Assembly: GCA_019413925.1 (NCBI GenBank) | Contig: DXMY01000027.1 | Location: 30,734 to 94,733, forward strand | DNA from: Collinsella sp. | GTDB lineage: Bacteria; Actinomycetota; Coriobacteriia; Coriobacteriales; Coriobacteriaceae | Reading direction: 5' to 3' | DNA length: 64,000 nt | Shown: in pieces, positions 24,343 through 32,900 of the stretch | Position numbering within the stretch: position 1 is the first letter of the stretch | Layout of the letters: every line of letters starts with the position of its first letter | The notes under the pieces: generated by a model | Told to the model about the DNA's origin: nothing | Databases searched by the model: none | The model's input: the letters and a program-made list of their open reading frames with translations, nothing else | Program-made: the position numbers and the translations under genes

Positions 24343-25119
24343 TTAGAAGCGCAGCGACAGGCAAGAAAGGCCGCCGTCGACCTTGCGATACTCGGAGGTG
24401 TCAACGACGAGTGTCTTGTAGCCCAGATCCTGCACGGCCTTGAGCACAGTCGGATAGCCCTCGGCAACGATGACCGTACCGTTGACCCAGATGCAGTTGG
24501 CGCCGTACGCCTCGTCCTCGGGCACAACAATCTTGTTGTACTGGGCAAAGCCGGGCTTATCGACGAACTCACCAGAGACGAGCATGTTGTTGTCCTCGAT
24601 GTAGTTGACGCCCGTCTTGAGGTGCAGGACCTCCTCCAGCGGAACCTCAGAACCCTCGAGGCCCCAGCCCTCGAGAATCTCACAGAACTGGCGGATGCCC
24701 TCTTCGTTGGTACGAGCGGAGCGACCGACGTAGAAATGGTCACCGACCATCATGACGTCGCCGCCGTCGAGCGTGCCCGGAGAAACGATGTGCTTGACAT
24801 GCTCGTCGTCAAAGAAGCGACGGACGGCCGGCTCGATCTCGTCCTTCTCGCCGTTGCGGCTATCGGCGCCGGGGTTGGTAATGATGGCGCCGCAGCGAGT
24901 GATAACGGCCGGGTCTTCGACGAAGCAGCTGTCGGGATACTGCTCGAGTGCCGGCAGCACCGACACGTCAACGCCGCACTGCTCGAGCGCATGCTCGTAA
25001 TCGTAGTGCTCCTCGATGGCGCGCTCGTAGATGGGCTGGCCAAGCTCGGGGGCACTCGTGATGCCATTGCTCAGAGACTTGCCGGGGCGGCGGATGATGA
25101 CGTGGCTGAACTTGGTCAT
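24343..25119 (-). CDS. Dimethylarginine dimethylaminohydrolase (dimethylargininase)
   Basis: A 258-residue amidinotransferase-superfamily enzyme that converts N-methylated arginines to citrulline and methylamines. Its sequence follows the bacterial dimethylargininase pattern closely: ITSAPELGQPIY, FPDS-like YPDSCFVEDPAV, TLDGGDVMMVGDHFYVG (catalytic Asp), EVLHLKTG (catalytic His) and the C-terminal RKVDGGLSCLSLRF with the nucleophile Cys. The match over the whole length is much better than to arginine deiminase, which is longer. It is the first gene of a two-gene unit with the ArcD-type antiporter and divergent from a GntR regulator. A likely source of substrate is methylated host or dietary protein (inference). 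Confidence 0.92.
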   Translation of the reverse strand: MTKFSHVIIRRPGKSLSNGITSAPELGQPIYERAIEEHYDYEHALEQCGVDVSVLPALEQYPDSCFVEDPAVITRCGAIITNPGADSRNGEKDEIEPAVRRFFDDEHVKHIVSPGTLDGGDVMMVGDHFYVGRSARTNEEGIRQFCEILEGWGLEGSEVPLEEVLHLKTGVNYIEDNNMLVSGEFVDKPGFAQYNKIVVPEDEAYGANCIWVNGTVIVAEGYPTVLKAVQDLGYKTLVVDTSEYRKVDGGLSCLSLRF

Positions 25120-25216
25120 GATGGTCCTCCTTGGATCTCTTAGCAGAAAGCGGGACTTCTTCGTGCCCGCCTTCCTTTCGATGTCTTTATCTTAGGGCGG
25201 TTTTCCTGTTTTGTAT

Positions 25217-25228
25217 ATTGTATACAAT
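25217..25228. promoter_or_regulatory. Candidate GntR (FadR-type) operator
   Basis: The perfect palindrome ATTGTATACAAT lies in the 255-base divergent gap between the dimethylargininase and GntR genes. The core GTATAC matches the t.GT-AC.a pattern typical of FadR-subfamily GntR operators. Confidence 0.6.
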
Positions 25229-25374
25229 CCTGAACGGTAGGTATTCTTCGGTAAGCGTATTCTTACGTATCGGCGCAAAGTAGCATGATTTAGCTGGTCG
25301 TTCTATAATTCAACTGAGCTATTCAAGTGAAACGTATTTGCTTTTAGAAATATACCGTTAAGGAACATAGGCTC

Positions 25375-26025
25375 ATGGAAACGCTCAGAAGGCCCCTGAA
25401 AGACCACGTATACGACTACATTTCGAGCCGTATTGACGCCGGCGAGCTTTCGGCCGGCGACCGGCTGAGCGAGCAAGCGATCTGCGACGCCATGGGCGTG
25501 TCGCGCACGCCGGTCCGCGAAGCGCTCATCCAGCTCGCAAGCGACGGCTATCTGGACAATCTCCCCCGCCGCGGATTCCGCGTCCGTGGGTTCGATCAGC
25601 AAAACGCCGTTGAAGTCTTTGAGATTATGGGGCCGCTCGACGGGCAGGCCGCATATCTCGCCTGTCCGAACCTAACCGACGATGACATTACGCAGCTTAA
25701 ATTTCTCGTCGGCTCCATGGACCTCGCGATCCAAGGCGGCCTCATCCGAAAGTACGACGACATTCAGCGAGACTTTCATCTAACGTACTTCAACCGCTGC
25801 GGTAACGACCGTCTGCGCGATATGATCTCGCAGCTCGAGCGCTGCTTTATCAAGCGCGATTACGAGACTGTCGACCAGGAGACGGCGTGCAAACTGCTCA
25901 ATAAAGCCAACAGCGAACACGCTCATATTCTTGAGTTGTTCGAAGCACGAGATGCGACGGGCGTGCGCGACTACGTTCGCGATGTCCATTGGAACACAGA
26001 AAACGCCCAGTTCACCGTCTGGTAG
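25375..26025 (+). CDS. GntR family regulator, FadR/FCD subfamily
   Basis: A 216-residue regulator. Residues about 8-70 hold the winged helix-turn-helix (LSEQAICDAMGVSRTPVREA, then LPRRGFRVRGFD). The remaining two thirds are an alpha-helical FCD ligand-binding domain whose metal-site histidines are partly visible (RDFHLTYF and SEHAHILELF). Such proteins usually respond to small organic or amino acids. It is divergent from the dimethylargininase/antiporter unit with a GTATAC palindrome between them, which suggests that it controls their use in response to substrate; the ligand is unknown. Confidence 0.92.
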   Translation: METLRRPLKDHVYDYISSRIDAGELSAGDRLSEQAICDAMGVSRTPVREALIQLASDGYLDNLPRRGFRVRGFDQQNAVEVFEIMGPLDGQAAYLACPNLTDDDITQLKFLVGSMDLAIQGGLIRKYDDIQRDFHLTYFNRCGNDRLRDMISQLERCFIKRDYETVDQETACKLLNKANSEHAHILELFEARDATGVRDYVRDVHWNTENAQFTVW

Positions 26026-26157
26026 GAAAGCAACAAGGGACGACGTCGGTCTTAAACCTTGGCGCCAGCACCGCCCAAACTGATCCGTTTTCCTCCGTCA
26101 CCGACGGGGTCATTCTTTTGGCAGCCAAGACAACGCCGATATTTTGACGCCGACAGC

Positions 26158-26255
26158 AAAAACCCGCCAGAGCAAGCAAGGTGCCTTGAGGCAGGGCGGC
26201 ATAGACCTTCTGGTCATGCTGCCGAAGTTGAAAGGCAGATTGCCGCTCTGGCGGG
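26158..26255 (-). terminator. Large structured terminator-like element downstream of the esterase
   Basis: CCCGCCAGAGC (26163-26173) pairs perfectly with GCTCTGGCGGG (26245-26255), and on the minus strand the stem ends in TTTTT. The 71-base loop holds a second strong hairpin (GGCGGCAT and ATGCTGCC, 26195-26223, closed by GACC/GGTC). It is unusually large for a terminator and could be a small RNA with its own terminator; I do not recognise a known riboswitch core. The rest of the 273-base gap 26026-26298 holds only this and the hairpin at 26272. Confidence 0.6.
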
Positions 26256-26271
26256 CTTGTAGCGTCAAGTG

Positions 26272-26299
26272 GTTACGGCGTTTGGTAAAACGCCGTAAC
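26272..26299. repeat. Hairpin at the esterase stop codon
   Basis: GTTACGGCGTTT and its complement form a perfect stem around a 3-4-base loop. It overlaps the end of the esterase gene. It lacks a clean T-run on either strand. Confidence 0.6.
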
Positions 26300-27201
26300 T
26301 AAAACCCGTGGCGCTCCAGGAAGCGGAAGGCTAGGCGGATCCAGGGACGGACTGCCACCTGCTTGTCCTCGTTGTCGACCGCGGTGTTGGCGTTGCCGAG
26401 CGAAAGGCCGTGACCGCCCTGGTCGAAGACGTGCATCTCGCATGCAACGCCCTCCTCGGCCATGCGCTGCGCAAACGGGTAGACCTGCGCGATCGGCGCC
26501 GTCTTGTCGTCGGACACGCCCCACACAAAGGTCGGTGGCATCTGACGCGAAACATGCGTGGTGGGGCAGATGTCGGCCAGATGCTCGTCAGTTGCCTCGC
26601 CGCCCGTCACCATCGACAGGTAGTCGTTGAGCAAATCGCGCCCCGTCTTGCCGCCCGTCTTGGGCACACGCAAGTCAATGCGCGGATCGCGCGTCTGCAT
26701 GTCACGCACATAGGCAAAGTCGAGCAATGGATAGCCCAGCACCACGGCATCGGGACGAATGTCGTCCGGACGCGCCCCGGCAAGTGCCGCGAAGGGGCCG
26801 GTCTTCCACTGTGTTGCCAGCGAGGCGCAGATCATACCGCCCGCCGAGAATCCCACGACGCACACGCGCTTAGGATCGACATGCCACTCGTCGGCGTTGG
26901 CGCGCACCGTGGCGACCATCTTGGCAAGATCTGCCTGGGGGTGCGGAAAGCTCACGTCACCCGTAGAACTCGTGACATAGTTGAGCACAAAGGCCTGGTA
27001 GCCGTGATCCAAAAACGCAAACGCCACGGGATCCTGCTCATGCGGAGCGATATGCGTAAACGCACCTCCGCCGCAGATAATCACGGCAGGGCGGCGGCCA
27101 TTCGGTTTATCGGGCAGCGGCTCGGCACCCAAATACGTAAAGGTCGCCGGATATTCCTCGGTCGGCTCCTCGCCCCACAGCGCATGGTTCTCGACAATCA
27201 T
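26299..27201 (-). CDS. Alpha/beta hydrolase, acetyl-esterase-like
   Basis: A 300-residue cytoplasmic hydrolase of the BD-FAE/acetyl-esterase branch of the alpha/beta-hydrolase fold. The oxyanion segment is VIICGGGAFTHIAPHEQ, the nucleophile elbow GFSAGG (GxSxG) near residue 118, and the catalytic Asp and His are probably in GVSDDKTAP and QGGHGLSLG. Related enzymes remove acetyl groups from sugars or xylan, which would fit the sugar genes nearby, but the substrate is not shown. The ATG at 27201 follows a GGGAG ribosome site; upstream in-frame starts lack one. Confidence 0.88.
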   Translation of the reverse strand: MIVENHALWGEEPTEEYPATFTYLGAEPLPDKPNGRRPAVIICGGGAFTHIAPHEQDPVAFAFLDHGYQAFVLNYVTSSTGDVSFPHPQADLAKMVATVRANADEWHVDPKRVCVVGFSAGGMICASLATQWKTGPFAALAGARPDDIRPDAVVLGYPLLDFAYVRDMQTRDPRIDLRVPKTGGKTGRDLLNDYLSMVTGGEATDEHLADICPTTHVSRQMPPTFVWGVSDDKTAPIAQVYPFAQRMAEEGVACEMHVFDQGGHGLSLGNANTAVDNEDKQVAVRPWIRLAFRFLERHGF

Positions 27202-27387
27202 ATGTGCTCCCTTCGCGCAAATTAAGCGCCCTTGTTTTTTGCCTTCAAGCGTACCCCACTTGAACCCGTGGCGCAGAAACACTCCGGCAATAAGTTTCCC
27301 TTCAACTGATATATCACATAATCCCAGTTCAGAGGTATCTTTGAGCAGCGTAGAATAGGGGCGTTGACCAAGCCGCGAAACACATAT

Positions 27388-27397
27388 GAAACGTTTC
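27388..27397. promoter_or_regulatory. Palindromic GAAACGTTTC box upstream of crr
   Basis: GAAACGTTTC, in TGAAACGTTTCCG context, lies 48 bases before the crr start. It resembles LacI/CcpA-family operators (CG-centred palindromes) and could mediate sugar control. Confidence 0.4.
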
Positions 27398-27444
27398 CGG
27401 CAAACCAAACGCGCGATATGCGCCTATTTAAGTTGGAGGCAACT

Positions 27445-28008
27445 ATGGGTCTGCTCGATTCGCTTAAGTCCACCTTCACCTCGACCGGCGAGGCGTCCGT
27501 TCCGCCCGCAGCAAGCTTCGCTACCCGCGAAGGTGTCATCTATGCCCCCGTCAACGGCGTGCTCGTCAACCTGAACGAGGTTCCCGACGAGACGATCGCC
27601 TCGGGCATGCTTGGCCAGGGCTATGGCATCGAGCCCATTACCGGCACCATCTATGCGCCCGCCAACGGCCGCATCGGTGCCACCACTGTCACCAACCACT
27701 CCATCGGCATGATTACCGAGGACGGCCTGCGCGTGTTCATCCATGTTGGCCTGGGCACCGTGGAAATGAACGGCAAGGGTTTTGCCCGCTTTGTCGAGAT
27801 GGGCGATGTGGTCAAGGCAGGCCAGCCGCTCATCAGCTTCGACCGCGAGGCCATTAAGGCCGCTGGTCACGAGGACATCGTGACCGTCATCGTCCCCGAG
27901 CTCGATCGTCTTAAGAGCATCGACCATGTCGGCGAGTCTGGAACGCTTATCGGCGGCAACCCGCTCGTCAAGCTTGGCGACCCGCTGCTGGTTGCCAAGA
28001 CCAAGTAG
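27445..28008 (+). CDS. crr: PTS glucose-family EIIA component
   Basis: A 187-residue single-domain EIIA protein of the glucose family that carries phosphate from HPr to an EIIB domain. The domain shows [20 protein letters not shown] near the N-terminus, the first active-site His in TNHSIGM and the phosphorylated His in [18 protein letters not shown] near residue 110. The ATG at 27445 follows GTTGGAGGC. It stands alone with its own terminator. It is the only EIIA in the window and may serve the EIICB permease at 18111 and other permeases in trans; if so it could also act as a global signal. Confidence 0.93.
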   Translation: MGLLDSLKSTFTSTGEASVPPAASFATREGVIYAPVNGVLVNLNEVPDETIASGMLGQGYGIEPITGTIYAPANGRIGATTVTNHSIGMITEDGLRVFIHVGLGTVEMNGKGFARFVEMGDVVKAGQPLISFDREAIKAAGHEDIVTVIVPELDRLKSIDHVGESGTLIGGNPLVKLGDPLLVAKTK

Positions 28009-28046
28009 CCAGGCCCCGCGCCACACAGCCAAAAGGCACCTCGTCA

Positions 28047-28079
28047 AGCGCCCACGACCATTAGGCCGCGGGCGCTTTT
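28047..28079 (+). terminator. Intrinsic terminator of crr
   Basis: AGCGCCC and GGGCGCT pair around a 16-base loop and are followed by TTTT, 38 bases after the crr stop. Confidence 0.8.
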
Positions 28080-28189
28080 CGTTTGAAAAACCATCCCGCC
28101 AATGCCTTATCTGTATAGCCCAAATGAGCCGAGCTGCTAGAATATCGAACTGTATGGATAACTATCATTCAACCGTTATGGGAGGATAC

Positions 28190-29593
28190 GTGAACCGCAC
28201 CAAAATCGCGCAGCTCTATGCCGATGCCGAGTCGCTCGGCGGCCAGACCGTCACCGTCGCCGGCTGGGTCAAGTCCGTCCGCGACATGAAGAACTTTGGC
28301 TTTGTTACGCTCAACGACGGCAGCTGCTTCCGCGACCTGCAGGTCGTCATGAACCGCGAGGCGCTCGACAACTACGACGAAATCGCCCACCAAAACGTCT
28401 CGGCCGCACTCATTTGCACTGGCACCGTCAAGCTGACCCCCGATGCGCCCCAGCCCTTCGAGCTTTCCGCCACCTCCATCGAGGTCGAGGGCACGAGCGC
28501 CCCGGATTACCCGCTGCAGAAGAAGCGCGCAACCGTCGAGTTCCTGCGCACCCAGCAGCACCTGCGCCCGCGCACTAACCTGTTCCGCGCCGTGTTCCGC
28601 ATCCGCTCTGTCGCGGCTGCCGCCATCCACCGCTTCTTCCAGGAGCAGGGCTTTGTCTACGTCAACACCCCCATCATCACCACGAGTGACTGCGAGGGTG
28701 CCGGCGAGATGTTCCGCGTGACCACGCTCGACCCCAAAAATCCGCCCCTCACCGAGTCCGGCGAGGTCGACTGGAGCCAGGACTTCTTTGGCAAGCATGC
28801 GAGCCTCACCGTGTCCGGTCAGCTCAATGCCGAGAACTTTGCCATGGCCTTTGGCGACGTGTACACCTTTGGCCCCACCTTCCGCGCCGAAAACTCCAAC
28901 ACCACGCGCCACGCCGCCGAGTTTTGGATGATCGAGCCCGAGATGGCCTTTGCCGACCTTAACGACTACATGGATAACGCCGAGGCCATGCTCAAGTACG
29001 TCCTTAAGGACGTTATGGCCACCTGCCCCGACGAGCTCAACATGCTCAACAAGTTTGTGGACAAGGGCCTGGTCGAGCGCCTGAACCACGTGGCAAACTC
29101 CGACTTTGCCCGCGTTACCTACACCGAGGCCGTCGAGATCCTGGAGCAGGCAGTCGCCGCGGGTCACCAGTTCGACTACCCCGTCAGCTGGGGCATCGAC
29201 CTGCAGACCGAGCACGAGCGTTTCCTGACCGAAGAGCACTTTAAGCGCCCGACCTTCGTAACCGACTACCCTGCCGAGATCAAGGCGTTCTACATGCGCA
29301 TGAACGAGGACGGCAAGACCGTCGCCGCCGCCGACTGCCTGGTTCCCGGTATCGGCGAGATTATCGGCGGCTCCCAGCGCGAGGAGCGCCTGGATCTGCT
29401 CGAGGCCCGCATCAAGGACCTGGGTATGAATCCCGAGCAATACAAGTACTACCTTGACCTGCGCCGCTACGGTTCCTGCAAGCACGCCGGCTACGGTCTG
29501 GGCTTCGAGCGCTTGGTGATGTACCTCACCGGCGTGGGCAACATCCGCGACGTCCTGCCGCACCCGCGTACCGTGGGCAACGCCGACTTCTAA
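28190..29593 (+). CDS. asnS: Asparaginyl-tRNA synthetase
   Basis: A 467-residue class IIb aminoacyl-tRNA synthetase that charges tRNA-Asn. The N-terminal OB-fold anticodon-binding domain begins [18 protein letters not shown]. Motif 2 is [19 protein letters not shown] and motif 3 [15 protein letters not shown], ending in RDVLPHPRT. The GTG at 28190 is preferred over an ATG twelve codons upstream because GGGAGG directly precedes it, although the spacing is short. The 181 bases upstream contain the crr terminator and no T-box that I can see. A strong terminator follows. Confidence 0.97.
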   Translation: MNRTKIAQLYADAESLGGQTVTVAGWVKSVRDMKNFGFVTLNDGSCFRDLQVVMNREALDNYDEIAHQNVSAALICTGTVKLTPDAPQPFELSATSIEVEGTSAPDYPLQKKRATVEFLRTQQHLRPRTNLFRAVFRIRSVAAAAIHRFFQEQGFVYVNTPIITTSDCEGAGEMFRVTTLDPKNPPLTESGEVDWSQDFFGKHASLTVSGQLNAENFAMAFGDVYTFGPTFRAENSNTTRHAAEFWMIEPEMAFADLNDYMDNAEAMLKYVLKDVMATCPDELNMLNKFVDKGLVERLNHVANSDFARVTYTEAVEILEQAVAAGHQFDYPVSWGIDLQTEHERFLTEEHFKRPTFVTDYPAEIKAFYMRMNEDGKTVAAADCLVPGIGEIIGGSQREERLDLLEARIKDLGMNPEQYKYYLDLRRYGSCKHAGYGLGFERLVMYLTGVGNIRDVLPHPRTVGNADF

Positions 29594-29634
29594 TCGCCAC
29601 AGCGCCACCCAGCGCGTTACAGCACATCGCGTCA

Positions 29635-29666
29635 GCGCCTCTCGGCAAGCCGAGGGGCGCTTTTTT
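29635..29666 (+). terminator. Intrinsic terminator of asnS
   Basis: GCGCCTCTCGG and CCGAGGGGCGC form a stem with a four-base loop, followed by TTTTTT. Confidence 0.92.
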
Positions 29667-29842
29667 CAACAGCATCCGTCAAGCTTTTGGCAAGTTTTTG
29701 GTTAGTTGAGCAGGGCTGTTGAAAACTCGACCCGCCGCTTGCCGACAACTACCGACCGCCCAGAGCGCCTTGCGCCCCTAGGCAAGCCCCGCGTCCTAGG
29801 CTCCGTACCGTCGCCACCCAAAATGGAAAGGACGTGGGCGTT

Positions 29843-30631
29843 ATGACCGAAGCCGTTGTTGAAAACTATGAGACCACGACCAGAGGCGCCGCCTCGATGG
29901 CGGCCTATCGCGCCGTACGCATCCTGCAGCTCTTGAGCGAAAACACCGGCGAAGACAAGGCATTGCTTTCCGATGAGTTAATCGAGCACCTCGCCCATCC
30001 CGATGACCCCACCCGCATGCCCATCTCGGCGGCGCGGCGCAGCATCTACACCTCGATATCCGCGCTTCGTCACGCCGGATACGAAATCGACTACAAACGC
30101 GGCGTGGGCTATCGGCTCTTGACCCGCCCGCTCACCGATGAAGAGATCATCCGGCTCCACGGCATGGTCATGCGCAACCGCTCCACGCCTATCGCTATCC
30201 GCAAGAGCATGGCGCAGCATTTAGTTGCCATGGCGAGTGCCGACGTTCGCGACTACCTCGATACACCCGAACCCGCTCCAAGCGCAGGCAGCAAGGCTAC
30301 CAAGGCAACACGCACGCCCATCAAGCGCATCGACACGTGCGAGCTCGTCGAGCAGGCCATCGACCACGGAACGACCGTCAGCTTTGATATCTCGAGTACC
30401 CTCGCCCGTGGCGAAACCGAAGCGGTGCGGATGACGCTCCGGCCCTTTGCCATCAGGCAGCGCGATGGCATCTCGTATCTGCTGGGAACGGTCTACGACG
30501 CCCGAGGCACCGACGATACGCTGCGCACCGTCGAGATCGCCCGTATGAGAAACGTCAGCACGCGCCTCCTTGACGGCAAGAAACTCTTTGCCGCCCTGGA
30601 CGAGGATGATGACGCCGTCTCCGCCGCATAA
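29843..30631 (+). CDS. WYL-type (YafY-like) transcriptional regulator
   Basis: A 262-residue predicted regulator. An N-terminal winged helix (residues about 20-95, with ARRSIYTSISALRHAGYEID and YKRGVGYRLLTR) resembles the HTH_11/DeoR type found in YafY proteins. After a short, low-complexity linker the C-terminal half (TVSFDISSTLARG, RPFAIRQRDGISYLLGTVYD) looks like a WYL ligand-sensing domain, though the exact W-Y-L triad is not obvious. The ATG at 29843 is ten bases after AAAGGA; a GTG three codons earlier is possible. It has no obvious target except possibly the downstream importer genes. Confidence 0.75.
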   Translation: MTEAVVENYETTTRGAASMAAYRAVRILQLLSENTGEDKALLSDELIEHLAHPDDPTRMPISAARRSIYTSISALRHAGYEIDYKRGVGYRLLTRPLTDEEIIRLHGMVMRNRSTPIAIRKSMAQHLVAMASADVRDYLDTPEPAPSAGSKATKATRTPIKRIDTCELVEQAIDHGTTVSFDISSTLARGETEAVRMTLRPFAIRQRDGISYLLGTVYDARGTDDTLRTVEIARMRNVSTRLLDGKKLFAALDEDDDAVSAA

Positions 30632-30700
30632 GCATCTCCGTCACCCATTCGACTACCCGTACCGCCTATCCGGTTCTGTATTAAAAAACCCGCCAGGCTG

Positions 30701-30728
30701 TTGTAAAAATGGACATCGGCGTTACTAT
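30701..30728 (+). promoter_or_regulatory. Promoter of the ABC importer operon
   Basis: TTGTAA is followed after 16 bases by TACTAT, about 60 bases before the lipoprotein start. A small hairpin TGCACT-7-AGTGCA lies in the leader. Confidence 0.65.
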
Positions 30729-30791
30729 AGTTCCACTTGCACTTTGTCCCAGTGCAGTGTTTCCAGCCATTTTTATACTGGGGGTAATGAT

Positions 30792-31772
30792 ATGAAGGAC
30801 ATCACCATCAGCCGCAGGAGCCTTCTGGTCTCCGCCGGCCTGCTCGCGCTCGCCCCGCTCGCCGGATGCGGCGGCAACTCTGGTTCCGGCTCTGCTGCCG
30901 CCGGTTCCGACTACACCATCGGCGTTCTGCAGCTCACCGAGCACTCCGCACTCGATGCCGCCAACAAGGGCTTTGTCAAGGCCATCAAGGAAAGCGGCCT
31001 TAAGGTCAAGATCGACCAGAAGAACGCCCAGAACGACCAGTCCACGTGTAAGTCCATCGCCGACAAGTTCGTGGGCGATGGCGTCGACCTGATCTACGCC
31101 ATCGCCACGCCCGCCGCACAGGCTGCTGCCGGTGCCACGGCGGATATCCCCATCGTGGGCTGCGCCATCACCGACTACGCCGCCTCCGGCCTGGTCCAGG
31201 ACAACGACAGGCCCGGCACCAACGTCACCGGCGCCTCCGACCTTACCCCGGTCGCCGAGCAACTCGAGATGATGCAGAAGGTCCTGCCCGACGTAAAGAA
31301 GGTCGGCCTGCTCTACTGCACCGCCGAGTCCAACTCCGACGTCCAAATCAAGGCCGCCAAGAAGGAACTCGACAAGCTTGGCCTGGAGTACACCGACTTC
31401 ACCGTCTCGAGCTCCAACGAGATCCAGTCCGTCGTCGAGTCCGCCGTGGGCAAGGTCGACGCGCTCTACTCCCCCACCGACAACACCATCGCCGCGGGCG
31501 CTTCGCAGGTCGGTCAGATCTGCAAGGAGAACAAGCTCCCCTTCGTTACCGGCGAGGAGGGCATGTGCAAGGCCGGCGGTCTGTTCACCCTCTCCATCAA
31601 CTATGAGGACCTGGGCTATGCCGCGGGCGAGATGGCCGTTAAGATCCTGAAGGGCGAGGCCAAGCCCGAGGATATGGCTGTCGAGCACCTCTCGAGCAAG
31701 GACTTGGTCGTCGTCAAGAACGACGAGATGGCCGAGGCGCTGGGCATCGACCTTTCCGCCCTGGACGAGTAG
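30792..31772 (+). CDS. ABC transporter substrate-binding lipoprotein (TrpX-like)
   Basis: A 326-residue extracellular binding lipoprotein of the ABC_sub_bind family, whose best-known members bind tryptophan (TrpX) or other amino acids. The N-terminus has SRRSLL, which could act as a twin-arginine signal, then a hydrophobic core and the lipobox LAGC at about residue 25. Family features include GVLQLTEHSALDAANKGF, IVGCAITDYAASGLV and ALYSPTDNTIAAGASQVGQIC. It is followed by matching permease and ATPase genes. The ligand cannot be assigned; tryptophan is a guess based on family. Confidence 0.9.
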   Translation: MKDITISRRSLLVSAGLLALAPLAGCGGNSGSGSAAAGSDYTIGVLQLTEHSALDAANKGFVKAIKESGLKVKIDQKNAQNDQSTCKSIADKFVGDGVDLIYAIATPAAQAAAGATADIPIVGCAITDYAASGLVQDNDRPGTNVTGASDLTPVAEQLEMMQKVLPDVKKVGLLYCTAESNSDVQIKAAKKELDKLGLEYTDFTVSSSNEIQSVVESAVGKVDALYSPTDNTIAAGASQVGQICKENKLPFVTGEEGMCKAGGLFTLSINYEDLGYAAGEMAVKILKGEAKPEDMAVEHLSSKDLVVVKNDEMAEALGIDLSALDE

Positions 31773-31976
31773 CACCATGCGCCGTAACACATCTAGGGTT
31801 CGTTCTCGCGCCATAGCTGCGTTATTCAATATCTGAGTCCTTGGGGCGAACGCTAAAGACCGGCGTTCGCCCTGCTTGTTTCGGATGAGACAAAACAACC
31901 GTCCGCAGCTCTTTTATACATTGTTACCGCTATCATGGTGACTCATGTGTCCACCCTATCCTAGGAGGTATGAAGC

Positions 31977-32900
31977 ATGCTCATTGCATTGCAGGGCGCC
32001 GTTTCGCAGGGCGTCCTCTGGGGCATTATGGTGCTTGGCGTGTTTATCACGTTCCGCCTGCTCGACATCCCCGATATGACCTGCGACGGCAGCTTTGCCC
32101 TCGGCGGCTGTGTCTGCGCCGTACTCATCGTCAACAATAACGTCGACCCGCTGCTCGCCGTGCTGGCCGGCATGTGCGCCGGCGCCATCGCGGGCGCGGT
32201 CACGGGCATTCTGACCACCGTCTTCGAGATTCCCGCGATCCTCGCCGGAATCCTCACCCAGATCAGCCTGTGGTCCGTCAACCTGCGCATCATGGGCAAA
32301 TCCAACACGCCCATCCTTGCCAAGGGCACCGTGTTCTCGGCCGTCAGCAATATGACCGGTCTGCCGCAGTCCACCGTTGCCATCATCTTGGGCATCTTGC
32401 TCGCTGTGGCTATCGTCGCCATCCTGTACTGGTTCTTTGGTACCGAGATCGGCTCGGCGCTTCGCGCCACCGGCAACAACGAGTACATGATCCGCGCCTT
32501 GGGCGTTAACACCAACTCCACCAAGATGATCGCTCTCGTGCTCTCCAACGCCCTCATCGGCCTTTCGGGTGCGCTTATCTGCCAGAGCCAAAAGTATGCC
32601 GACATTGGCATGGGCACAGGCGCCATCGTTATCGGCCTTGCCGCCATCGTCATCGGCGAGGTGTTCGGTCGCCTGCTGCCCGGCGGACTCACGCAGTTTA
32701 GCGTTCGTCTTGCCTCCGCCGTCTTTGGCTCCGTGGTGTACTTCCTTATCCGCGCCATCGTGCTGCAGCTGGGCATGGACGCCAACGACATGAAGCTGCT
32801 CTCCGCCGTGATCGTGGCCGTGGCCCTGTGCGTGCCCGTGGTTTGGGAGCGCTATAAGCTCCGCAGCTCCTACACGAAGGGAGATGAGGCAGATGCTTAA
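31977..32900 (+). CDS. ABC transporter permease (branched-chain/TrpY-like)
   Basis: A 307-residue inner-membrane permease with about eight to nine hydrophobic segments, of the BPD_transp_2 family that pairs with ABC_sub_bind proteins. LLDIPDMTCDGSFALGGCVC near residue 30 and RATGNNEYMIRALGVNTN are typical, the latter being the cytoplasmic loop that contacts the ATPase. The ATG at 31977 lies eight bases after AGGAGG. It lies 204 bases after the binding-protein gene and overlaps the ATPase gene by eight bases. Confidence 0.92.
   Translation: MLIALQGAVSQGVLWGIMVLGVFITFRLLDIPDMTCDGSFALGGCVCAVLIVNNNVDPLLAVLAGMCAGAIAGAVTGILTTVFEIPAILAGILTQISLWSVNLRIMGKSNTPILAKGTVFSAVSNMTGLPQSTVAIILGILLAVAIVAILYWFFGTEIGSALRATGNNEYMIRALGVNTNSTKMIALVLSNALIGLSGALICQSQKYADIGMGTGAIVIGLAAIVIGEVFGRLLPGGLTQFSVRLASAVFGSVVYFLIRAIVLQLGMDANDMKLLSAVIVAVALCVPVVWERYKLRSSYTKGDEADA

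Noticed and set aside
28009..28189. T-box leader upstream of asnS
   Set aside because: The gap contains the crr terminator only; I find no T-box core or antiterminator.
28169..29608. Long minus-strand frame opposite asnS
   Set aside because: It mirrors asnS codons in register and is explained by codon bias; asnS itself has all class II motifs.
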